Shown one piece after another: positions 58,691 through 64,000 of a DNA stretch of 64,000 nt (position 1 is its first letter; every line of letters begins with the position of its first letter). Origin of the DNA: Chitinophagales bacterium. Its GTDB lineage: Bacteria > Bacteroidota > Bacteroidia > Chitinophagales > Saprospiraceae. The position numbers and the translations under genes are program-made. Location: contig JAFLBP010000014.1 in the NCBI GenBank assembly GCA_017303875.1, positions 100,193 through 164,192 of the forward strand, in the 5' to 3' direction. The notes beneath the pieces were generated by a model. That model saw only the letters and a list, made by a program, of their open reading frames with translations, had not been told where the DNA came from and made no database searches.

Positions 58691-58854
58691 ACATCGCCGG
58701 CGCCTACGATTACCTGATGAAGGTGGCCGTGCGCGACATTGATGATTATCAGCGCTTTGTAAAAGAAAAATTAGCCGGTCTCGAAAACATCGGCCGGGTG
58801 CAGAGTCATTTTGTAATGACGGAGGTAAAAAATACGACGCAGTTGCCGGTGTAG
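58691..58854 (+). pseudogene. Truncated second copy of the Lrp gene (C-terminal RAM part)
   Basis: 164 nt matching 55263-55426 of the full Lrp gene with five differences, all synonymous (codons for Lys, Gly, Asn, Val and the stop TAA to TAG). It encodes the last 53 residues; the frame extends upstream to an ATG at 58615 with unrelated sequence. No HTH is present. Its stop directly abuts the convergent porG stop. Confidence 0.88.
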
Positions 58855-59673
58855 TTAGCGCAGCATACTTGGGCAACGGATTTGCCCAAAATAATACATC
58901 ACGCCGACGTTGGCAATCACAAACATATCGTTGTTTTTGCCATTGCCACGCTGGCGGCCGGCGCCACCGATCTGAGGTTCTGCGGAGCGGTCGGCTAAGG
59001 CAGCAGCCGTAGCACCGCGTTGCGCACGGATGTCGCGTTCATCGGCATAGGTACCACTCACGTCGTCGATGTAGTCATTGAACAATTTGCGGGCGCTCAG
59101 CTCAACATTGAGGCTCCAGCGGTAGTCGAGGTCGATTTTAAAGCCCATACCATACGCCAGTGCAAACTGGGTGGTATTGTACTCTTCGCCGCGAAACTGT
59201 CCTTCGGTGCCGTAGTCGCGCAGGTTGTACCAGGTGCCGTCGAGTTCCGTACGCGGATTGAAGTAGAAAAAGGAAGGGCCCAGAAAAACATAAGGCGTGT
59301 AGTAAAACTCACGGCTTCCGTGTGCGTAAGGCAGGAAATTGAATTCAAAATGCGCCGTTCCGTCAATAATCATACTTTTGAAGGAGAGGTTGCGGCGTTG
59401 TTCGTAGATATTGCGCGAGTCGCTGTCGTAGGCGCTGATATTGCCGTAGTTGGCCGAAAATTTCAGGGCTAAACGGTCGTTGAGGTTGTAACGCGCGCCT
59501 GCGCCGACCGAGAGGCCGATGCGGTTGAGGCGCCAGTTGGTATTCAGGTCGCCGAAATAATTGGAGCCGCCGATCCAGGCGCCTGCTTCCCAGCCTTTCA
59601 TTTGGGCTTGTGCTGCCGGCAGGGCGACACAAAGCGAAATGGCTATGATAATGCTTAGTTTGATTCTGTTCAT
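58855..59673 (-). CDS. porG: PorG-like type IX secretion protein (DUF6089)
   Basis: 272 residues with signal peptide MNRIKLSIIIAISLCVALPAAQAQ. The outer-membrane barrel opens with KGWEAGAWIGGSNYFGDLN and ends in VIANVGVMYYFG; the 'ELSARKLFNDYIDDVSGTYADE' block is the PorG/DUF6089 signature. PorG is the outer-membrane component that contacts the PorK/PorN ring in T9SS. A low-complexity A/R/G-rich loop (~225-250) is an oddity. A TACTTTTG promoter lies at 59689-59696. Confidence 0.85.
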   Translation of the reverse strand: MNRIKLSIIIAISLCVALPAAQAQMKGWEAGAWIGGSNYFGDLNTNWRLNRIGLSVGAGARYNLNDRLALKFSANYGNISAYDSDSRNIYEQRRNLSFKSMIIDGTAHFEFNFLPYAHGSREFYYTPYVFLGPSFFYFNPRTELDGTWYNLRDYGTEGQFRGEEYNTTQFALAYGMGFKIDLDYRWSLNVELSARKLFNDYIDDVSGTYADERDIRAQRGATAAALADRSAEPQIGGAGRQRGNGKNNDMFVIANVGVMYYFGQIRCPSMLR

Positions 59674-59688
59674 CGCTTAAAAAAAATG

Positions 59689-59696
59689 CAAAAGTA
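59689..59696 (-). promoter_or_regulatory. TAnnTTTG promoter for porG
   Basis: Minus strand TACTTTTG, 16 bp upstream of the ATG at 59673. Confidence 0.6.
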
Positions 59697-59759
59697 CGCT
59701 ATTCGGAATTCCCGCCAAAAACGTGCCGAAAGCCGTTTGTGGTATGGATGCGCCCGGCT

Positions 59760-60746
59760 TTAATTCAGTTGCCTCGGCATAAGTGCCGGTCGCTGGGTCA
59801 TTTCGTGGTAGCAAATTACCCCTTCGGCGTAATAATGGCAAACCATACTGCGCCGCGAAGCGCCTTCCCGGCGTATCGGGCTGCCACCGTGCAGGAGGTT
59901 GGCATGCCATACGAGTACATCGCCGCGTTTGGCATAAAAATGCCTGGGCTTCAGGTCATTTTCCTGAATCAGCGCCTCAATTTTATCTTCGTAATGCTTG
60001 TTATTGTCGGCGCCGATGGTGAAAAACGTATTCCCGTTATCGTAATCTGCACTCATCACATACGGCAGGCGATGGCTGCCCGGATAATAAAACAGCGCCC
60101 CGTTGTCGGACGTACAATCTTCGAGGGCAATCCAGGTGGCAATCAGGTAGCCTTGTGGTTCCGTACTCATATGAATGGAGTCGGAATGCGCACGTTGCTC
60201 GCTGCCTTGGGTAAAATTGAGGGTTTGAAACGGCAAAACGGGTTTTCCCAATAAAAAAGAAAGCAGGCGCAGCAGTTCCGGATGGCGGAAAAACTGCTGA
60301 TCGGCCAGTGCGCTGTGTTCGTAAAAGTTAAAAATTTTACGGCCGGTAAAGTTAAAACCCGCTTTGCCGGTTTCGATGGCATCGGCCACTTCTGCGTCGA
60401 GTGCATCTGTCTGTTCCTCCGAGAAAAAATTTTCCAGAATCAGGTAGCCTTCGCGGAGAAAAAGCCGGATTTTATCTTGTATTTCCGGGGAAAAAGTTTT
60501 GAAATCGGGGTGGTTTTCGACGGCGGCTTCCGCGCCCGGCCGGTCGATCCAGGGAATATCCGGACTGGGATTTGCTGCAAAATCGGCATGGCTTAGCGGG
60601 CTGAAAATACTTTTGCGCAGGCCGTATTGTCGGTAAAGTGCCCGGTTATGGCGCAGGCGCGGGGCCTGGAGGAGGTTGTTGAGCACATAAGCGGCTTTAA
60701 GGCCGCGCAGCCAACCGGTGTAGCGTTGGAAAAGACGCTGAAGCAT
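59760..60746 (-). CDS. Phytanoyl-CoA dioxygenase (PhyH) family protein
   Basis: 328 residues, cytoplasmic. The Fe(II)/2-oxoglutarate site is visible: first His and Asp in AHSDSIHM (H-x-D-type), distal His in VWHANLLHGGSP, with the 2OG-binding arginine in PIRREGASRRSM. The family hydroxylates varied small molecules; the substrate here is unknown. It starts 8 bp after the MscS stop, so the two are co-transcribed. Confidence 0.87.
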   Translation of the reverse strand: MLQRLFQRYTGWLRGLKAAYVLNNLLQAPRLRHNRALYRQYGLRKSIFSPLSHADFAANPSPDIPWIDRPGAEAAVENHPDFKTFSPEIQDKIRLFLREGYLILENFFSEEQTDALDAEVADAIETGKAGFNFTGRKIFNFYEHSALADQQFFRHPELLRLLSFLLGKPVLPFQTLNFTQGSEQRAHSDSIHMSTEPQGYLIATWIALEDCTSDNGALFYYPGSHRLPYVMSADYDNGNTFFTIGADNNKHYEDKIEALIQENDLKPRHFYAKRGDVLVWHANLLHGGSPIRREGASRRSMVCHYYAEGVICYHEMTQRPALMPRQLN

Positions 60747-60754
60747 GGCAAGAA

Positions 60755-61669
60755 TCAGATATAATTGTGTCCTTCCGCTGCGGAATCATCGGGCAGCAAG
60801 GGGATTTTATCGGCAATTTTTTCGCGGGCGCTGATGATTTCAACCAAGCGGCGCACCGTGCGGCGGCGTATCTGGCGTTCGAGTTCCTTGTTGGGTTCTT
60901 TGAGGATGTATTGAAATTTCAGGGAAATACGGTCTTTATGTACCTCAAATACGCGCAGGTAGTAGCTGTCTTCGCGGATAAGGTCGTGAAAAGGTTTCAA
61001 GGCTTCGATGAGGCTGGTCTCTAAGTCTTCGATGGTTTTCAGGAATTTCAGGTCGATGTCAAAATCAATGCTGGTACGTTTGACTTCGCGTTTGGTGTAA
61101 TTGATGACTTCAACATTGAACACGATATTATTGGGGATGTAAATAATATCGTCGTCGTCGTTTTGCAGGTGAATATTCAGCAGCGTGATGTCGGTAATTT
61201 TCCCCCTTTGTTCGCCGATGCGCACATTGTCGCCGATGCTCATTTGTCCTGAAAAAGTGAGGATCATCCCATTGATCATATTGGAAATATAATCTTTCGA
61301 CAAAATGGCAATACCTGCAAAAATGATGGACAAAGAGGTGAACAGCTCCTTGGCGTTGATGCGGAATAAAGACAGGATACCGGCGATGATGCCGATGGCC
61401 AGCAGTAAGGAATAAATATGTCCGACGCCGATGACAAAATTGTCCTCCCCACGCACTTTATGTCGACGGCGATACCACCAAACGGTAAAAAACTGAATAA
61501 AATCAAGCAGCAGCAGGAAAATTGCCAGGCCGGCAATGGCGTCTACATAATAACTGAAACTTTCCCGGTACCGGGGTTTTATAAACCATGAAATATCCCA
61601 CTCGCCAAGCCGCAAGCTGATGAGCGCAATCAGCGCTCCAAGTTTTAGCAGGAGAATGAGATATTTCAT
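60755..61669 (-). CDS. MscS-family mechanosensitive channel
   Basis: 304 residues with four N-terminal helices; the pore-lining helix and beta-domain are typical ('TSLSIIFAGIAILSKDYISNMINGMILTFSGQMSIGDNVRIGEQRGKITDITLLNIHLQN'), followed by the alpha/beta C-terminal domain. It gates on membrane tension. Its start codon at 61667-61669 directly abuts a heptad repeat array. Confidence 0.92.
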   Translation of the reverse strand: MKYLILLLKLGALIALISLRLGEWDISWFIKPRYRESFSYYVDAIAGLAIFLLLLDFIQFFTVWWYRRRHKVRGEDNFVIGVGHIYSLLLAIGIIAGILSLFRINAKELFTSLSIIFAGIAILSKDYISNMINGMILTFSGQMSIGDNVRIGEQRGKITDITLLNIHLQNDDDDIIYIPNNIVFNVEVINYTKREVKRTSIDFDIDLKFLKTIEDLETSLIEALKPFHDLIREDSYYLRVFEVHKDRISLKFQYILKEPNKELERQIRRRTVRRLVEIISAREKIADKIPLLPDDSAAEGHNYI

Positions 61670-61884
61670 CAGTGAACAGTTATCAGTCAGCAGTTAACAG
61701 TCAGCAGTTATCAGTCAGCAGTTAACAGTCAGCAGTTATCAGTCAGCAGTTATCAGTGAACAGTTATCAGTCAGCAGTTATTAGTCAATATTCAGCATAA
61801 CAAATTCCTGTCAACTGATAACTCAAAACTGATAACTGCTGACTGATAACTGCTGACTGATAACTGTTAACTGTTCACTGATAA
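61670..61884. repeat. Paired heptanucleotide repeat arrays in inverted orientation
   Basis: Arm 1, 61670-61795: 18 consecutive heptads of the type CAGTYAN, mostly alternating CAGTTAT/CAGTTAA with CAGTCAG. Arm 2, 61815-61884: ten heptads of the complement (CTGATAA, CTGCTGA...). The arms could fold into a large hairpin. Arm 1 abuts the mscS start codon; arm 2 runs into ald, whose stop codon and last residues (SVNS) are encoded by heptads. Not CRISPR: there are no unique spacers. Confidence 0.9.
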
Positions 61885-62970
61885 CGGTAGGTTGAATGCT
61901 TCAGCGACTGCTTTATAAACGACTTTACCGCCGATAATATTGAGGCCGGCCTTCAGTTCTGCGTTGTCGGCGCAGGCTTTTTCCCAGCCTTTGTCGGCTA
62001 ATTGCAGGGCATAGGGCAGGGTTGCGTTGGTGAGGGCCACGGTTGAGGTAAAAGGTACAGCGCCGGGCATATTGGCCACCGAGTAGTGCACCACATCTTC
62101 GATGATGTAGATCGGGTTTTCGTGCGTGGTGGGTTTGGTGGTTTCGAAGCAGCCGCCCTGGTCTACGGCGACGTCGACGAGTACCGTGCCCGGACGCATG
62201 AGTTTAAGCATATCGCGGGTGATCAGTTTCGGGGCTTTGGCGCCCGGAATGAGCACGGCGCCGACGATGAGGTCGTGTGTGCCGATCAGTTTGCGGATAT
62301 TGTATTCGTTGGAGTACATGGTGATGACGTTGGCGGGCATCACGTCGTTGAGGTAGCGCATGCGGTTGAGGTTCACATCGAGGATGGTTACCTGTGCGCC
62401 GAGGCCGGCTGCCATACGGGCCGCCTGGGTACCTACGATACCGCCACCGAGTACGAGTACTTTACCGGGTTCTACGCCGGGTACGCCGCCGAGCAGTACG
62501 CCGCGGCCTTTAACGGGTTTTTCTAAGAATTTCGCCCCTTCCTGAATGGCCATACGACCGGCTACTTCCGACATTGGAATGAGCAGCGGGAGCTGGCGGT
62601 CTTTGGTTTCCACCGTTTCATAGGCGAGGCAAACCGATTTGCTGGCAATCATGGCGCGCGTCAGTTCTTCGCTGGAGGCAAAGTGGAAATAGGTGAAAAT
62701 GAGTTGATTGGCGCGGCAAAGGCCGTATTCTTCGGCAATTGGCTCTTTTACCTTCATAATCATCTCGGCAGCAGCCCAGACTTCCTTTGCGGTAGCCAGA
62801 ATTTCGGCGCCGGCCGTGAGGTATTCTTCATCATCAAAACCGCTGCCTACGCCGGCGGTGCTTTGAATGAGGACGCGGTGGCCGCGTTTGGTCAGTTCCA
62901 TGGCGCCTGCCGGGGTGAGCGACACGCGATTTTCATTTGTTTTGATCTCTTTTGGTACGCCAATGATCAT
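61867..62970 (-). CDS. ald: Alanine dehydrogenase
   Basis: 367 residues, full length. MIIGVPKEIKTNENRVSLTPAG opening, substrate-binding His/Lys (FTYFHFA, MKVKEPI), the NAD Rossmann motif GGGIVGTQAARMAAGLGA, and VDVAVDQGGCFETT are canonical. It interconverts L-alanine and pyruvate + NH3 with NAD. The C-terminal SVNS and stop derive from the repeat array. It has a TATGTTTG promoter at 63020-63027. Confidence 0.96.
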   Translation of the reverse strand: MIIGVPKEIKTNENRVSLTPAGAMELTKRGHRVLIQSTAGVGSGFDDEEYLTAGAEILATAKEVWAAAEMIMKVKEPIAEEYGLCRANQLIFTYFHFASSEELTRAMIASKSVCLAYETVETKDRQLPLLIPMSEVAGRMAIQEGAKFLEKPVKGRGVLLGGVPGVEPGKVLVLGGGIVGTQAARMAAGLGAQVTILDVNLNRMRYLNDVMPANVITMYSNEYNIRKLIGTHDLIVGAVLIPGAKAPKLITRDMLKLMRPGTVLVDVAVDQGGCFETTKPTTHENPIYIIEDVVHYSVANMPGAVPFTSTVALTNATLPYALQLADKGWEKACADNAELKAGLNIIGGKVVYKAVAEAFNLPLSVNS

Positions 62971-63019
62971 GCGTTGCTGAATTTAAATGGTTAGCGATGG
63001 AAAAGCTGCATTTGCGCTG

Positions 63020-63027
63020 CAAACATA
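63020..63027 (-). promoter_or_regulatory. TAnnTTTG promoter for ald
   Basis: Minus strand TATGTTTG, 50 bp upstream of the ATG at 62970. Confidence 0.5.
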
Positions 63028-63067
63028 CGCCATTTCCGGCGCACGGTGCAAATATTACCCGGTTCCT

Positions 63068-63075
63068 TATCTTTG
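63068..63075 (+). promoter_or_regulatory. TAnnTTTG promoter of scpB, near-leaderless
   Basis: TATCTTTG ends 4 bp before the ATG at 63080, fixing that start. Confidence 0.6.
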
Positions 63076-63079
63076 CCGC

Positions 63080-63631
63080 ATGAAGCAACATATCGAAGCC
63101 ATTATTTTCGCTTCACCGCAGCCCGTACCGCTGACGGAAATTGTATCCGTCCTGACCGAAGCCCTGCAAACGGAAATCAACGAGGCCGAAGTGCAAGCCG
63201 CTCTTGAAGCCTCGCGCGCGCACTATCGCGAGGAGCAATTCCCCTTTGAATTGGTGGAAATAGCCGGCGGGTACCAGTTTATGACCAAAGGCGCGCACCA
63301 CCACGTGGTGTCGGTACACCTTAAACAAACGACCAAGAAACGCCTCTCGCAGGCGGCCCTCGAAACCCTCGCCATTGTGGCCTATAAGCAGCCCGTCACC
63401 AAGTCGGATCTGGAGGAAATTCGCGGGGTCAACTGCGACTACGCCCTCCAAAAACTTTTGGAAAAAGAACTTGTTATGATTTCCGGCCGCAGCGAAGGCC
63501 CCGGCCGCCCGCTGCTCTACGCCACCACCGATAAATTCATGGATTATATGGGCATCAACAGCCTCAACGACCTGCCCAAACCCAAAGAATTTAAAGAAAC
63601 AGAAAACAGTGTCGGCACGGCGGAACAGTGA
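63080..63631 (+). CDS. scpB: Segregation and condensation protein B
   Basis: 183 residues. Two winged-helix domains are recognised: MKQHIEAIIFASPQPVPLTEIV start and the LSQAALETLAIVAYKQPVTKSDLEEIRGVNCDYALQKLLEKELVMISGRSEGPGRPLLYATTDKFMDYMGI core, the ScpB signature. It works with SMC and ScpA (not in the window) in chromosome condensation. The stop codon lies inside the first heptad of the following repeat array. Confidence 0.96.
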   Translation: MKQHIEAIIFASPQPVPLTEIVSVLTEALQTEINEAEVQAALEASRAHYREEQFPFELVEIAGGYQFMTKGAHHHVVSVHLKQTTKKRLSQAALETLAIVAYKQPVTKSDLEEIRGVNCDYALQKLLEKELVMISGRSEGPGRPLLYATTDKFMDYMGINSLNDLPKPKEFKETENSVGTAEQ

Positions 63632-63877
63632 TCAGTTAACAGTTAACAGTCAGCAGTTATCAGTCAGCAGTTAACAGTCAGCAGTTATCAGTCAGCAGTT
63701 ATCAGTTTTCAGGGATCAAATTTTGATTTCAAGATGCTGTTTGTGATAAATTGCTCCCATTAACTGCTCCCTTTTCCCAAATATCAACTGCCCACTAAAA
63801 ACTGCTCACTGTTGACTGCTCACTGTTGACTGATAACTGCTCACTGATAACTGCTCACTGTTGACTGCTCACTGTTG
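63626..63877. repeat. Second pair of inverted heptad arrays
   Basis: Arm 1, 63626-63716: 13 heptads (CAGTGAT, CAGTTAA, CAGTCAG, CAGTTAT...), the first providing the scpB stop. Arm 2, 63801-63877: 11 heptads of complement type (ACTGCTC, ACTGTTG, ACTGATA). Between them, 63717-63800 is degenerate and contains no gene. From 63878 to the window end I see no gene; a GTTCTTTGAAAT motif at ~63925 resembles rRNA-operon leaders of this phylum. Confidence 0.88.
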
Positions 63878-64000
63878 ATGTACGACAATAATTCGTAACA
63901 CGAAAATAGACGAAAAGTCATAAAGTTCTTTGAAATTGCGGTCAAAAAAAAATCGCATGGGCAATGTAATCTCACAAGCGAATCGCAAGCGCTTAATTGA

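Noticed and set aside
61670..63877. CRISPR array
   Set aside because: The repeats are contiguous heptamers with no unique spacers and no cas genes are in the window.

Overview
The window is a Bacteroidota chromosome segment, most likely from the Saprospiria/Saprospiraceae side of the phylum (inference from gene content, not from a marker tree). The evidence is: type IX secretion (T9SS) C-terminal sorting domains on several proteins (1-540, 4413-6245, 24854-26053, 55515-57326); a PorG homologue; GldN-like and GldM-C-terminal-like proteins; a SusC-type receptor; and the Bacteroidota promoter element TAnnTTTG in front of many genes, with few Shine-Dalgarno sites. No tRNA, rRNA or CRISPR array was found.

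Layout. 1-4.3 kb: end of a T9SS cargo protein, three tandem secreted GldM-C-like proteins, a divergent GldN-like protein and a zinc-ribbon protein. 4.4-24.8 kb: a beta-1,3-glucan (laminarin-type) utilisation locus read leftwards: a clan GH-A hydrolase fused to an outer-membrane beta-barrel, a glycan-binding lipoprotein, a GH16 laminarinase lipoprotein, a GH149-like beta-1,3-glucan phosphorylase, a GH17 lipoprotein, an MFS sugar transporter fused to GH17, a free cytoplasmic GH17 and a T9SS-secreted triple-module protein. A beta-propeller/Y_Y_Y/LuxR-type sensor-regulator is divergent from it. There is no SusC/SusD pair in the locus. A REP-associated transposase (RAYT) with five REP palindromes splits it. 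24.9-27.1 kb: a secreted N-formylglutamate-amidohydrolase-like protein and a second GldN-like protein. 27.3-32.2 kb: a LRR-Roc-COR-TIR protein, tandem hairpins and an orphan lipoprotein, bracketed by two copies of a roughly 100-bp promoter/leader sequence.

32.2-41.9 kb: housekeeping genes (ALDH, rplY, DUF4105, MFS exporter, pheS, OmpH-like, mscL) interrupted by an AT-rich AAA-ATPase + PD-(D/E)XK nuclease-like pair that looks like a defence island. 42-48.7 kb: a tetR-tolC-adaptor-RND efflux operon with a visible palindromic operator. 48.8-55.4 kb: orphan SusC-like receptor, tatC, CBS protein, a PLP sulfur-amino-acid enzyme and a divergent Lrp/AsnC regulator. 55.5-58.9 kb: a T9SS surface protein broken by one in-frame TGA, a small outer-membrane protein, and a truncated second copy of the Lrp gene. 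58.9-64 kb: porG, PhyH dioxygenase, MscS channel, alanine dehydrogenase and scpB, with heptanucleotide repeat arrays abutting gene ends.

How the glucan locus may work (inference): the surface GH-barrel, GH16 and GH17 cut beta-1,3-glucan; binding proteins hold it; oligosaccharides cross the inner membrane through the MFS domain, are met by cytoplasmic GH17 domains, and are phosphorolysed to glucose-1-phosphate by the GH149-like enzyme. Two enzyme-transport fusions in one SusCD-free locus are the most unusual feature of the window. The GldM-C/GldN sets, the AAA/nuclease pair and the Roco-TIR protein are the next best candidates for undescribed systems.
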